DNA from: Actinomadura luzonensis
GTDB lineage: Bacteria; Actinomycetota; Actinomycetes; Streptosporangiales; Streptosporangiaceae
Assembly (NCBI RefSeq): GCF_022664455.2
Contig: NZ_JAKRKC020000001.1
Span: forward strand, 5,895,001-5,959,000
Length of the DNA stretch: 64,000 bases
Direction: 5' to 3'
In this document: positions 1-8,848 of the stretch, one piece after another
Position numbering within the stretch: the first letter of the stretch is position 1
Layout of the letters: each line of letters opens with the position of its first letter
Translations under genes and position numbers: made by a program
Notes under the pieces: generated by a model
What the model saw: only the letters and a program-made list of their open reading frames with translations
Databases searched by the model: none
Told to the model about the DNA's origin: nothing

Positions 1-1
1 G

Positions 2-1279
2 TACGCGAGCTGGACCCGTCGCTATCCCGGACAACCGGAAATTCTCGGCTACTTATCCCATTGCGCCGATAAATACGACGTCAGGCGAAAAATCAGGTTC
101 GGCACCGAAGTCCGCCGCGCCGCCTTCGACGGCCGTCACTGGCGGCTCACCACGACCCACGGCGAAGAGGGCGAGCAGACGGAGCCGACGGAGGCGACCG
201 AGTCCTTCGACATGATGGTGGTGAGCGTGGGCCAGCTCAACCGCCCCCACCTCCCCGAGATCCCCGGAATGTCCGACTTCGCGGGCACATCGTTCCACTC
301 CGCCCGCTGGAACCACGACCACGACCTCACCGGCAGGCAGGTCGCGGTGATCGGCACCGGCTCGTCGGCGGCCCAGCTCATCCCGCCGGTCGCCGCGCAG
401 GCCGGCCGGCTGCACGTCTTCCAGCGCACCCCCAACTGGGTGATCCCCAAGCCGGACGCCGCGTTCGGCCCCCTGACGCGGCTCGCCCTCCACTACGTCC
501 CCGGCCTCCAGCGCGCCTACCGCGAGGCGGTCTACCGGTACGGCGAGGCCACCCTCTACCCCGCCCTCGCCCAGGGCTGGAGTGCCGGCCTGCTGCGCAA
601 GCAGGCCCTCCGTCACCTGCGCGAGCAGGTGCCCGACCCCGTGCTGCGCGCCAAGCTCACCCCCGACTACCCGATCGGCTGCAAGCGGGTGGTCATCGAC
701 AGCCGCTTCTACCCGGCGCTGACCAGGGACAACGTGGACGTGATCACGGACAAGATCGTCCGGATCACGCCGCGCGGCGTCGAGACCACCGAGGGGCTGC
801 GCGAGGTCGACACGATCGTCTACGCGACCGGGTTCAGGAGCACCGAGTTCCTGGCGCCGATGGAGGTGACCGGCCGGGGCGGCCGGTCGCTGAGCGAGCG
901 CTGGGCGCGCGGCGCGGAGGCGTACCTCGGCATCTCGGTGCCGGAGTTCCCCAACATGTTCCTGCTGTACGGGCCCAACACCAACCTCGGCCACAACTCG
1001 ATCATCTTCATGCTCGAGTGCCAGGTGAACCACATCATGGCCTGCCTGCCGCGAGTGGCCGGGCAGGGCCCGATCGAGGTGCGCCCCGAGGTGATGGCGG
1101 CCTGGACCCGCCGGCTCGACGCGGCCATGGACCGCATGGTCTGGGGCAGCGGCTGCCAGAGCTGGTACAAGACGGCCGAGGGCCGCGTCACCAACAACTG
1201 GCCCGGGCCCACGCCCCTCTACCGCAGGCTCACGGCCAGGCCGCCGGGCGACGCCTACCGGCCGAGCCCGGCAGGGTAA
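2..1279 (+). CDS. Flavin-containing monooxygenase, Baeyer-Villiger type (5' end missing)
   Basis: The reading frame is open from the window edge, so the N-terminal FAD-binding GxGxxG motif is outside. About 425 residues remain. The Baeyer-Villiger fingerprint FxGxxxHxxxW is seen as FAGTSFHSARW (about 278-310), followed by the NADPH-binding strand VIGTGSSAAQ (about 347-376) and the late YATGFRS segment near 820. Enzymes of this family use FAD and NADPH to insert oxygen next to a carbonyl or oxidise heteroatoms; the substrate cannot be read from sequence. The next gene starts 10 bp downstream on the same strand, so they are probably co-transcribed. Family confident, substrate unknown. Confidence 0.9.
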   Translation, partial: YASWTRRYPGQPEILGYLSHCADKYDVRRKIRFGTEVRRAAFDGRHWRLTTTHGEEGEQTEPTEATESFDMMVVSVGQLNRPHLPEIPGMSDFAGTSFHSARWNHDHDLTGRQVAVIGTGSSAAQLIPPVAAQAGRLHVFQRTPNWVIPKPDAAFGPLTRLALHYVPGLQRAYREAVYRYGEATLYPALAQGWSAGLLRKQALRHLREQVPDPVLRAKLTPDYPIGCKRVVIDSRFYPALTRDNVDVITDKIVRITPRGVETTEGLREVDTIVYATGFRSTEFLAPMEVTGRGGRSLSERWARGAEAYLGISVPEFPNMFLLYGPNTNLGHNSIIFMLECQVNHIMACLPRVAGQGPIEVRPEVMAAWTRRLDAAMDRMVWGSGCQSWYKTAEGRVTNNWPGPTPLYRRLTARPPGDAYRPSPAG

Positions 1280-1288
1280 CGTCCCAGC

Positions 1289-2320
1289 ATGACTCACTCT
1301 CCCCTGCACCGGCGCGCCGTCGTCGCCGACGCGCACAACGACCTGCTCATGGCCGTCTCCGCCCGTCCGCCCGAGCAGTGGGCGGCGTTCTTCCGCGAGC
1401 GCTGGCTGCCGCAGCTCACCGAGGGCGGGGTCGGCCTGCAGATCCTGCCGGTCTTCATCGACGACCAGTACCTCCCCGAGGGCGCGTTGCGGCAGACGTT
1501 GCGGATGATCGAGTGCGCGCACGTGATCGCGGAGGGGAACGCCGACCGGGTCGCGCTGTGCCGCGACGCGGCCGAGATCGACGCGGCGCTGGAGTCGGGC
1601 AGGATCGCGCTGGTGCTGGCGATGGAGAGCATGCCGGGCCTGGACGCGAGCGTCGAGCTGATCGCGACCGTGCACCGGCTGGGCGTGCGGGTGGCGTCCA
1701 TCGCCCACTTCGGCCGGACGCCGCTGGCCGACGGCAGCGGCGAGGACGCCACCGGCAGCGGCCTGACCTCGCACGGCGTCGCCGCCCTGGCGGAGATGGA
1801 GCGGCTCGGCATCGTCTTCGACGTCTCCCACCTCGGCGCCTCGGGCGTCGCGCACGTGCTGGAGCTGGCGACCAAGCCGGTCATCGCGACCCACTCCTCG
1901 GCCCGCGCGCTGCGCGACCACCACCGCAACCTGACCGACGAGCAGCTGCGCGGCGTGGCCGCGACCGGGGGCGTGGTGTGCGTCAACTTCTTCGCCCCCT
2001 TCCTCGCCGACTCGCCGGCCGGTTACACGCTCGACCGCCTGCTCGACCACATCGAGCACGTGGCCGAGGTCGCCGGCGTCGACCACGTGGGCCTCGGCCC
2101 CGACTTCATCAAGGAGGTCTTCGACGACCTGACCCCGCCGTTCTGCGAGGGCGAGCAGACGCGCGGCCTCGACCCGAAGGCCGCGGTGCCCGGCCTGGAG
2201 GGGCCGGCCGGCCTGCCGTCGGTGACCGAGGGGCTGCTCGCCCGCGGGGTGCCGGAGAAGGACGTCCTGAAGATCGTCGGCGGGAACGTGCACCGCCTGC
2301 TCGGCGAGCTGCTGGCCTGA
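1289..2320 (+). CDS. Membrane dipeptidase-like peptidase, family M19
   Basis: This 343-residue protein has the metal-ligand pattern of the renal dipeptidase family: HxD near the N terminus (His16, Asp18), a bridging glutamate in LAMES (about 113), and histidines in ATHSS (about 202) and DHHRN (about 211). M19 enzymes are dizinc hydrolases of dipeptides, sometimes of D-amino-acid or lactam substrates. No signal peptide or membrane segment is visible, so a cytoplasmic location is likely. It follows the monooxygenase by 9 bp. The ATG at 1289 fits the conserved N terminus. Confidence 0.92.
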   Translation: MTHSPLHRRAVVADAHNDLLMAVSARPPEQWAAFFRERWLPQLTEGGVGLQILPVFIDDQYLPEGALRQTLRMIECAHVIAEGNADRVALCRDAAEIDAALESGRIALVLAMESMPGLDASVELIATVHRLGVRVASIAHFGRTPLADGSGEDATGSGLTSHGVAALAEMERLGIVFDVSHLGASGVAHVLELATKPVIATHSSARALRDHHRNLTDEQLRGVAATGGVVCVNFFAPFLADSPAGYTLDRLLDHIEHVAEVAGVDHVGLGPDFIKEVFDDLTPPFCEGEQTRGLDPKAAVPGLEGPAGLPSVTEGLLARGVPEKDVLKIVGGNVHRLLGELLA

Positions 2321-2331
2321 CCGGCCAGGGG

Positions 2332-2721
2332 TCAGACGACCGGGCCGAGGGTGCGGTCCATGACGCACTTGTTGGGGAACTCGCGGTGGTAGCCGATCTC
2401 CCTGCCGCGCCAGCGGCCCACGATGTCGACGTCGACGGGGCTGTACTGCTTGGTGCACGCGCCCGGGTCGACGTCGAGGTCCTCGACCACGCCGTTCACC
2501 GCGCGCAGCGCGTAGCAGGCGTGCCCGGGGCGCGGATGGCCGCCGTCGTCGGGATCGCAGGACAGGAAGTACCGGTAGGCCCCGCCGCCGTGCACCGGGG
2601 TCACGGTGATGACCAGGTCCGCGCCCGCGCGGGCGGCCGCCGCGGCCGGGGGCGCGGCGAGCGGCCCGGCGGTGAGCAGAGCGGCGGTGAGCGAAGCCGG
2701 GGCGGCGAGCACGTGCTTCAT
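2332..2721 (-). CDS. Subtilisin inhibitor-like (SSI family) secreted protease inhibitor
   Basis: This is a 129-residue protein with a signal peptide (MKH, then an Ala/Leu-rich core to about residue 30) and the SSI fold signature: a CDPDDGGHP cysteine region, CYALRAVNG, and the reactive loop CTKQYSPV followed by the PNKCVM ending. SSI proteins are secreted dimeric inhibitors of serine proteases. Aligned with Streptomyces SSI, the P1 residue is Lys (C-T-K-Q-Y) where the classical inhibitor has Met, which predicts trypsin-like targets. The ATG at 2721 was chosen because GGGAGG lies about 8 bp upstream and the signal peptide begins there; an upstream in-frame extension has no coding logic. Confidence 0.9.
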   Translation of the reverse strand: MKHVLAAPASLTAALLTAGPLAAPPAAAAARAGADLVITVTPVHGGGAYRYFLSCDPDDGGHPRPGHACYALRAVNGVVEDLDVDPGACTKQYSPVDVDIVGRWRGREIGYHREFPNKCVMDRTLGPVV

Positions 2722-2779
2722 GGGGAGACCTCCCTGGTCACTGGCGTCCCGTCCGGGACGGCGCATCACATGACTACAG

Positions 2780-2804
2780 CCAGTGACGTGGTGATGACCA
2801 CTGG
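2780..2804. promoter_or_regulatory. Inverted repeat between divergent genes
   Basis: Arms CCAGTG (2780-2785) and CACTGG (2799-2804) are exact, and GTGGT/ACCAC is nested inside. The site sits between the divergent SSI-like gene (start 2721) and the acetyltransferase gene (start 2886), where a shared operator is plausible. No regulator is identified. Confidence 0.35.
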
Positions 2805-2885
2805 TGGACGGGCGAGCACGTAGTGATCGCAGGGACACAGGAAGCTGTCCGGGCTGGTGATGGGAGACCGGCGTGACATGCGTTA

Positions 2886-3677
2886 ATGGGGAGCATGACA
2901 CGCCAGAGCGAGGAGGCGGCGGCCAAGGCCGGCGTCACCGTGAGGGAGCTGTCCGCGATCCACGAGTTCCAGGAGGCCGGCCGGCTCTTCGACGACATCT
3001 GGCACCCCGACCCGAGCAACGTGCCCGTCCCCCTGGAGCTCATGGCCGGCTTCGCGCACGCCGGCGGCTACGTGGCCGGCGCCTTCGACGACGGCGGGCG
3101 GCTCGTGGGGGCCTCCGTGGGTTTCCTGGCGGCGGAGCGCACGCTGCACTCGCACGTCACGGGCACGACGCCGGGCCGCGGCATCGGCTACGCGCTGAAG
3201 CTGCACCAGCGCGACTGGTGCAGGGAGCGCGGGCTGGAGCGCGTCACCTGGACGTTCGACCCGCTGGTGCGCCGCAACGCCCGCTTCAACCTGGTCAAGC
3301 TGGGCGCCCGCCCCGGCGAGTACCTGGAGGACTTCTACGGCACGATGGCCGACGCGATCAACGAGGGCGACGCCTCCGACCGCCTGCTCGCCGTCTGGCC
3401 GGTCGACCCGGACGAGCCGCTGGCCGCCCTCGCCGGGGCGGAGTCGCTGCCCGTGCTCCTGGCCGGCGAGGGCGACCGCCCGCTGGTGCGGGGGACGGCG
3501 GGCGAGGTGGTGCTCGTGGCGACGCCGCCGGACATCGAGCAGCTGCGGCGCGCCGACCCGGCGGCGGCCAGGGAGTGGCGCGCGGCGGTCCGCACCGTGC
3601 TCGGCGGGCTGATGGGCGCGGGCGGCGAGGTCATCGGCTTCACCGATCGGGGCGAGTACGCGGTGGCCGTCAACTGA
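2886..3677 (+). CDS. GNAT superfamily N-acetyltransferase (COG3375-like)
   Basis: This 263-residue protein resembles the predicted acetyltransferases of COG3375. It has an N-terminal GNAT-like domain with the acetyl-CoA-binding loop in GTTPGRGIGYALK (about residues 96-108), the segment TWTFDPLVRRNARFN, and a C-terminal region ending GFTDRGEYAVAVN. No substrate can be named. The start at 2886 lacks a good ribosome site; an alternative ATG lies at 2895. It is divergent from the protease inhibitor and followed 66 bp later by the Nramp-like gene. Confidence 0.8.
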   Translation: MGSMTRQSEEAAAKAGVTVRELSAIHEFQEAGRLFDDIWHPDPSNVPVPLELMAGFAHAGGYVAGAFDDGGRLVGASVGFLAAERTLHSHVTGTTPGRGIGYALKLHQRDWCRERGLERVTWTFDPLVRRNARFNLVKLGARPGEYLEDFYGTMADAINEGDASDRLLAVWPVDPDEPLAALAGAESLPVLLAGEGDRPLVRGTAGEVVLVATPPDIEQLRRADPAAAREWRAAVRTVLGGLMGAGGEVIGFTDRGEYAVAVN

Positions 3678-3681
3678 CGCC

Positions 3682-3731
3682 TTCACCGGCGTTCCGGGTC
3701 TTTGTAATGTAACGGTGAGGTAAGCCGAAAC
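3682..3731 (+). promoter_or_regulatory. Putative promoter with iron-box-like element upstream of the Nramp-like gene
   Basis: TTCACC (3682-3687) and TAATGT (3705-3710) are separated by 17 bp, and the second is preceded by TG as in an extended -10. Just downstream, TGAGGTAAGCCGAAAC (3716-3731) matches the left part of the DtxR/IdeR consensus TTAGGTTAGGCTAACC at 11 of 16 positions. Metal-dependent repression would suit a metal transporter, but the match is weak. Confidence 0.3.
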
Positions 3732-3743
3732 AAGGAGATCCGC

Positions 3744-5171
3744 ATGGCGGAGTTCACCCCCACCGTTCCTGCGCGAGTCCTGCCCCCCGTCACCGTCCGC
3801 GACCTGCCCGAGCCACCCCGGTCCACCTGGCGCATCATCGGCCCGGGCCTGGTCGGCGCGGGCGTGGGCCTGGCCTCGGGCGAGTTCATCCTCTGGCCGT
3901 ACATCGCCTCCCAGGTCGGCCTGGTCTTCGTCTGGGGCGCGGCGATCGGCATCATCACGCAGTGGTTCCTCAACATGGAGATCGAGCGCTACACCCTGGC
4001 CACCGGCGAGACCGCGCTGACCGGTTTCAGCCGCATGTGGCGGCACTGGGGGCTCGTCTTCGTCCTCATGACGCTCTGCTCGAACCTGTGGCCGGGATGG
4101 GTGACCAGCTCCGCCACCATGGTCACGTACCTGGTCGGGTCGGGCAAGGACAGCATCAGGTGGATCGCGATCGGCATGCTGCTGGTGATCGCGCTCGGCC
4201 TGACCCTGGCGCCGGTGATCTACACCCTGCTGGAACGGGTGATCTTCGTGAAGATCGCCCTGGTCGTGACGCTGATCGTGGTCGCGATCCTGTTCGCCAT
4301 CACCGCCGACAGCTGGGTCGAGCTGGGCAGGGGCATGACCGTCGACGCCCGGTTCCCGGCGCCGGAGCTGGAGTTCGCGGTGCTCATGGGCGCCATCGCG
4401 TACGCGGGCGCGGGCGGCGGCCAGAACCTGTGCCAGAGCAACTGGATCCGCGACAAGGGCTTCGGCATGGGCCTGTACGTCCCGCGCCTGGTCAGCCCGG
4501 TCACCGGGCACGAGGAGGCGGCCCCCACGACCGGCTTCCAGTTCGCCCCGACCCGCGACAACTTGGTGCGCTGGCGGCAGTGGTGGCGCTTCGCCAACGT
4601 CGAGCAGGCGTGGACGTTCGCCCTGGTGTCGTTCGTGACGATCGCGCTGATGTCGATGCTGGCGTACTCGACGGTCTTCGGCCGCGAGGGGCTGGCCAAC
4701 AGCATCGGCTTCCTCCAGGTGGAGGGCCGGGCGCTGCAGGAGAGCGTCGGGACGTGGTTCGGCGTGCTGTTCTGGCTGATCGGCGCGCTCGCGCTGTTCG
4801 CCTCGGCCATGGGCATCGTCGACTACACCTCGCGCCTGGCCGCCGACACGATCAAGACCGTCTACCTGCGCGACCGGCCGGTGTCGGTCAACCGCGTCTA
4901 CTTCCTGACCGTGTGGGCGCTGGCGCTGGTCGGGATCGCGATCCTGCTGCTGGGCTTCGACCAGCCGCTGATCCTGCTGGTGTTCTCGGCGAGCTTCGCG
5001 GCCGTGATGATGTTCGTGTACTCGATCCTGCTGATCGTGCTCAACCGGCGGGCGCTGCCGAAGGAGATCCAGGTGCGGTCGTACCGGCTGGGCGCGCTGA
5101 TCTGGTCGGTGGCGTTCTTCGGCACGCTGACCGTGCTGACGGTGATCCAGCAGGCGCAGAAACTCTTCTGA
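3744..5171 (+). CDS. Divergent Nramp-superfamily membrane transporter
   Basis: This is a 475-residue polytopic protein with about 11 hydrophobic segments and an overall Nramp/APC layout: GPGLVGAGVGLASGE in the first segment, a GAIAYAGAGGGQNLC segment in the middle and a long hydrophobic C terminus. Classical Nramp proteins carry DPGN in TM1 and MPH in TM6 as Mn/Fe ligands; here these places read VGLASGE and IAYAGAG, so the usual metal site is missing. It may carry another ion. A polar loop (about residues 245-290) lies between the two halves. AAGGAG precedes the ATG by about 6 bp. Confidence 0.82.
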   Translation: MAEFTPTVPARVLPPVTVRDLPEPPRSTWRIIGPGLVGAGVGLASGEFILWPYIASQVGLVFVWGAAIGIITQWFLNMEIERYTLATGETALTGFSRMWRHWGLVFVLMTLCSNLWPGWVTSSATMVTYLVGSGKDSIRWIAIGMLLVIALGLTLAPVIYTLLERVIFVKIALVVTLIVVAILFAITADSWVELGRGMTVDARFPAPELEFAVLMGAIAYAGAGGGQNLCQSNWIRDKGFGMGLYVPRLVSPVTGHEEAAPTTGFQFAPTRDNLVRWRQWWRFANVEQAWTFALVSFVTIALMSMLAYSTVFGREGLANSIGFLQVEGRALQESVGTWFGVLFWLIGALALFASAMGIVDYTSRLAADTIKTVYLRDRPVSVNRVYFLTVWALALVGIAILLLGFDQPLILLVFSASFAAVMMFVYSILLIVLNRRALPKEIQVRSYRLGALIWSVAFFGTLTVLTVIQQAQKLF

Positions 5172-5226
5172 GGAACACCGTACAACGCGGAAAGGTCCTT
5201 GCCGCGGGAGCGGGCAGACTGGGGGC

Positions 5227-6225
5227 ATGCTGGAAACCTCCGCCCGCCTGCTCAAGCTGCTCTCGCTCCTCCAGGCGCATCGCGAGTGGTCCGGCCCCGA
5301 GCTGGCCTCCTGGCTCGGGGTCTCGACCAGGACCATCCGCAACGACGTCGAACGGCTGCGCGCGCTCGGCTACCCGGTGCACGCCCAACCGGGCGTGGCC
5401 GGCGGCTACCGGCTGGGGGCGGGGGCCGCGCTGCCGCCGCTCCTGCTGGACGACGAGGAGGCGGTGGCGGTCGCCGTCGGGCTCGGCCGGGCGGCGGGCG
5501 GCGGCGTGGAGGGCATCGAGGAGACGTCGGTGCGCGCGCTGGCCAAGCTGGAGCAGGTGCTGCCGTCCCGGCTGCGGCACCGGGTGCAGGCGCTGAACGC
5601 CTACACCGTGCAGGTCCCCGGCAACGCGCCGTCCGTGCCGCCCGAGGTGCTGACCACGATCGTGAACGCGGCCCGCGACCGCGAGCGCCTCCGCTTCGAC
5701 TACACCGCCCACGAGGGCGGCTCCACGGTCCGCGACGTCGAGCCGCACCGGCTGGTGCACCGGCGGGGCCGCTGGTACCTGGTGGGCTACGACGTCGAGC
5801 GGCGCGACTGGCGCACCTTCCGGGTCGACCGGGTGCGGCCGCGCACCCCCGGCGGGCCCCGCTTCGCCCCGCGGGAGCTGCCTGCGGACGGCGACGTGGC
5901 GGCGTACGTGGAGCGGGGCGTCAGCACCGCCATGTGGCGGCACGTGGCGACGGTGCTGGTGCACGCCCCCGCCGACCGCATGACCAGGCTGTCGGCGATC
6001 GGCCTGGAGGTGGAGCCGCGCGACGGGGCGAGCTGCCTGCTCAGGGTCGGCGGCGACGACGTGGACGGCATCGCGGTGTGGCTCGGCTTCCTCGGCGCCG
6101 ACTTCGAGGTGCTCGACCCGCCGGAGCTGGCCGAGGCCGTGCTGCGGCTGTCGGAGCGTTACCGGCGGGCGGTCAGCGGCCGGTCAGGGCCCGGTCAGCG
6201 GGCGGGCGCAGCCTTGGAGGCATGA
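5227..6225 (+). CDS. YafY-type transcriptional regulator (HTH_11 plus WYL domain)
   Basis: The 332-residue protein begins with a winged helix (ETSARLLKLLSLL, then GVSTRTIRNDVERLRALG) followed by a WYL ligand-sensing domain containing RRGRWYLVGYD (about residues 179-189) and a C-terminal WCX-like extension. Such proteins are DNA-binding regulators responding to nucleotides or small ligands. Its TGA overlaps the ATG of the next gene (ATGA at 6222-6225), so the two are translationally coupled and it may regulate that gene. Confidence 0.92.
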   Translation: MLETSARLLKLLSLLQAHREWSGPELASWLGVSTRTIRNDVERLRALGYPVHAQPGVAGGYRLGAGAALPPLLLDDEEAVAVAVGLGRAAGGGVEGIEETSVRALAKLEQVLPSRLRHRVQALNAYTVQVPGNAPSVPPEVLTTIVNAARDRERLRFDYTAHEGGSTVRDVEPHRLVHRRGRWYLVGYDVERRDWRTFRVDRVRPRTPGGPRFAPRELPADGDVAAYVERGVSTAMWRHVATVLVHAPADRMTRLSAIGLEVEPRDGASCLLRVGGDDVDGIAVWLGFLGADFEVLDPPELAEAVLRLSERYRRAVSGRSGPGQRAGAALEA

Positions 6226-7367
6226 AGAACCTGACACGCGTCGCGGGCGGCAAGGACGACTTCCAGCTCGTTCACCATCTCACCCTGTCCGGCGGCCAGT
6301 TCGAGATCGGCCGGGCGCTGGCGGAGGAGGCCCGCCGGCTCGGCTGGTCGCCGTACCCGGTGGACCCGGTGGTGGGCCGGGCCCGCCGCACCTGGTTCGA
6401 GCGGCACTGGCCGCAGCAGCACGCCCGCATGGACGGCGCCGCGGCGGCCCTCGGCCTCGACCCCGAGCAGGACGAGCTGGCCCTCGACGGCCTCGCCTAC
6501 GTGCCGGGCCTGTCCGGCGTGCCCGAGGGCACCGGCTGCTCGGCGCTGTGGATCCCGCCGTCGGCCGCCGCCGACGGCCACGGCCGGATCGGCCGCAACT
6601 ACGACTTCTTCCCCACGACCACGAGCGAGATCATGGGCGGTTCGCCGCGCCCCGGCGAGCTGCCGATGGCCTCCCGCCCGTACGTGATCACGACCCTCCC
6701 GGACGAGGGCCCGGCCACGACCGTGATCACGATGAACGAGCTGGACGGCTGCATGGACGGCGTCAACGCGGCGGGCCTGGCCGTCATGCTGCTGGTCGCC
6801 GACTTCGAGAGCGCCGCCCCGCCGGAGAGCACCGCGCCCCAGGTCGGGGTGTCGAGCGTGCAGCTCCCCCGGTTCCTGCTGGAGACCTGCGAGAACACCG
6901 ACCAGGCCAAGCAGGCGCTGCTCGGCGCCAAGCAGTACGACCACGGCATGCCGCTGCACTACCTGGTGGCCGACGCCAACGGGCGGGCGTTCGTGTGGGA
7001 GCGGGGCCGCGACGGCGGCGAGCACATCGTCGAGTTCGGCGACGGCCCGCTGTGCGTCACGAACCACCTGCTGCACCGCAACCCGGACCCGATGCACCTG
7101 CCGCCCGACGGCCCCGGCTCCTTCCGCACCTACCACCGCCTGCGCACGCTGTACGAGCGCAGCAAGGGCGCCACCATGTCCGGCGAGGACCTGCGGGCGG
7201 CCCTTCGCGAGGTCGCCCAGCCGGAGGACCCGGCGGCGCCGTTCCGCACCCTGTGGAGCACGGTGTTCGACACCGCCGAGCGCACCCTGTCCACCCGCTT
7301 CTACCTGGGTGACGGCCGGCCCTGCAGCGAGGAGCTGGTGTTCTCGCCGCCGGCGGCGGCGAGGTAG
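6222..7367 (+). CDS. C45-family Ntn hydrolase / acyltransferase-like protein
   Basis: This 381-residue protein has the layout of the C45 (isopenicillin N acyltransferase) and linear-amide hydrolase group: a prodomain-like N terminus, then GTGCSALWIP in which Cys106 is the expected autocatalytic nucleophile, followed by GRNYDFF, a motif typical for these hydrolases. Family members cleave or transfer acyl groups on amide bonds. No signal peptide is visible. The start is fixed by GGAGG just upstream and by the 4-bp ATGA overlap with the WYL regulator. Its last 67 bp overlap the 3' end of the acyl-CoA ligase gene on the other strand. Confidence 0.85.
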   Translation: MKNLTRVAGGKDDFQLVHHLTLSGGQFEIGRALAEEARRLGWSPYPVDPVVGRARRTWFERHWPQQHARMDGAAAALGLDPEQDELALDGLAYVPGLSGVPEGTGCSALWIPPSAAADGHGRIGRNYDFFPTTTSEIMGGSPRPGELPMASRPYVITTLPDEGPATTVITMNELDGCMDGVNAAGLAVMLLVADFESAAPPESTAPQVGVSSVQLPRFLLETCENTDQAKQALLGAKQYDHGMPLHYLVADANGRAFVWERGRDGGEHIVEFGDGPLCVTNHLLHRNPDPMHLPPDGPGSFRTYHRLRTLYERSKGATMSGEDLRAALREVAQPEDPAAPFRTLWSTVFDTAERTLSTRFYLGDGRPCSEELVFSPPAAAR

Positions 7368-8848
7368 TCGGCGCGTACCTTGGAGCGGGACAGCTTGCCC
7401 GTGGGGGTGCGGGGAAGCCGCTCGCGGTACTCGACGAACTTCGGGTGCTTGAAGCGGGCGATGCGCGGACCGCAGTGCTCCAGCAGCTCCGCGGTCAGCT
7501 CGGGCCCCGGCTCGACGCCCTCGGCCGGCTGGACCAGCGCGACCACGTTGTGCCCCCACTCCTCGTCGGGCACCCCGATCACGGCCACGTCGGCCACGGC
7601 GGGGTGCTCCAGGAGCGCGGCCTCGATCTCGGCCGGGTAGATGTTCACCCCGCCGGAGACGATGAGGTCGGTGCGGCGGTCGCACAGGAACAGGTAGCCC
7701 TCCTCGTCGAAGTAGCCGATGTCGCCCGGCGCGTACCATTCGCCGCGCATGCTGGCGGCCGTCTTCGCCGGGTCCTTGCGGTACTCGAAGCGGCCGAGGG
7801 TGGACTTGACGTAGATCATGCCGGGTTGTCCCGGCGGCAGCTCCTCGCCCGTCTCGTCGAGGATCCTCGCCTCGAACGTGGGCGCGGGCCGGCCGACCGT
7901 GCCCGGCCTGGCCAGCCACTCCTGCGGCTTGACGGAGAAGGCGATCGTGGACTCGGTGGAGCCGTAGTACTCGTAGAGCACCGGGCCCCACCAGTCCATG
8001 ATCTGCTGCTTGACGGCGACCGGGCAGGCCGCGGCCGTGTGGATGACCTGGCGCAGGCTGGAGACGTCGTACTTGGCGCGGACGTCCTCGGGGAGCTGCA
8101 GCATGCGGTGGAACATGGTGGGGACCATCATCGCGTTCGACACCCGGTAGCGCTGGACCAGCTCCAGGATGTTCTCCGGGTCGAACCTCGGGGTGATCAC
8201 CACGGTGTGCCCGAAGTGCAGCGCGAACTGGGTGTGCGCGCAGGGCGCGGAGTGGTACATCGGCGAGGTGACCAGGTGCGTCTCGTCGCCCGGCTTGAGG
8301 TCCACGACCTCGCCGAAGAACCACGCGTACAGCGGCACGATGGCCTCCGGCTCGGCGCCCGGCAGCGGGCGCTGCACGCCCTTGGGGAAGCCGGTGGTGC
8401 CGGAGGTGTACCACATGACGGCCCCGCTGGTGCGGTCGGCGGGCGCGTCGGCGGGCTGCCCCTCGGCGAGCCCGGCCGTGCCGACCTCGGCGCCGGGCAC
8501 GGGATCGTCCGGGCCGGTGACGACGACCTTGGCGTCGCAGTCGCGCAGGATGTACGCGATCTCGGCCTCGGTCAGGTGCCAGTTGATCGGCACGTAGTAG
8601 AGGCCGATCTGGCCGGTGGCCATCAGCATGACCACGGCGTCGAGGCCGTTGTGCAGGACGCCCGCCACCACGTCGCCGGTCTTCAGCCCGCGGGCGCGCA
8701 GGCCGTTGGAGACCTGGTTGACGCGGGTCAGCAGCTCGCCGTACGTGGTGCGGGCGCCGTCGGAGTCGATGACGGCCAGGCGGCCGGGGTGGGCGGCGGC
8801 GATGGCGTAGAAACCGGGGGTCTTCTCGAAGTCCAGCACAGCGTCCAT
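7301..8848 (-). CDS. Acyl-CoA synthetase / AMP-dependent ligase (FadD-like)
   Basis: The 515-residue protein carries the ANL-superfamily motifs: the P-loop YTSGTTGFPKG (about residues 168-178), YYGSTES (about 315-321), YAPGDIGY with the ATP-binding Asp, the hinge DRRTDLI, and the catalytic Lys region PRTPTGKLSRSK near the C terminus. It activates a carboxylic acid to its CoA thioester through an acyl-AMP. Its ATG directly abuts the stop codon of the upstream acyl-CoA dehydrogenase gene (8849-8851), so it is the last gene of a tight three-gene operon. Its 3' end runs 67 bp into the convergent C45 gene. Confidence 0.95.
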   Translation of the reverse strand: MDAVLDFEKTPGFYAIAAAHPGRLAVIDSDGARTTYGELLTRVNQVSNGLRARGLKTGDVVAGVLHNGLDAVVMLMATGQIGLYYVPINWHLTEAEIAYILRDCDAKVVVTGPDDPVPGAEVGTAGLAEGQPADAPADRTSGAVMWYTSGTTGFPKGVQRPLPGAEPEAIVPLYAWFFGEVVDLKPGDETHLVTSPMYHSAPCAHTQFALHFGHTVVITPRFDPENILELVQRYRVSNAMMVPTMFHRMLQLPEDVRAKYDVSSLRQVIHTAAACPVAVKQQIMDWWGPVLYEYYGSTESTIAFSVKPQEWLARPGTVGRPAPTFEARILDETGEELPPGQPGMIYVKSTLGRFEYRKDPAKTAASMRGEWYAPGDIGYFDEEGYLFLCDRRTDLIVSGGVNIYPAEIEAALLEHPAVADVAVIGVPDEEWGHNVVALVQPAEGVEPGPELTAELLEHCGPRIARFKHPKFVEYRERLPRTPTGKLSRSKVRADYLAAAGGENTSSSLQGRPSPR

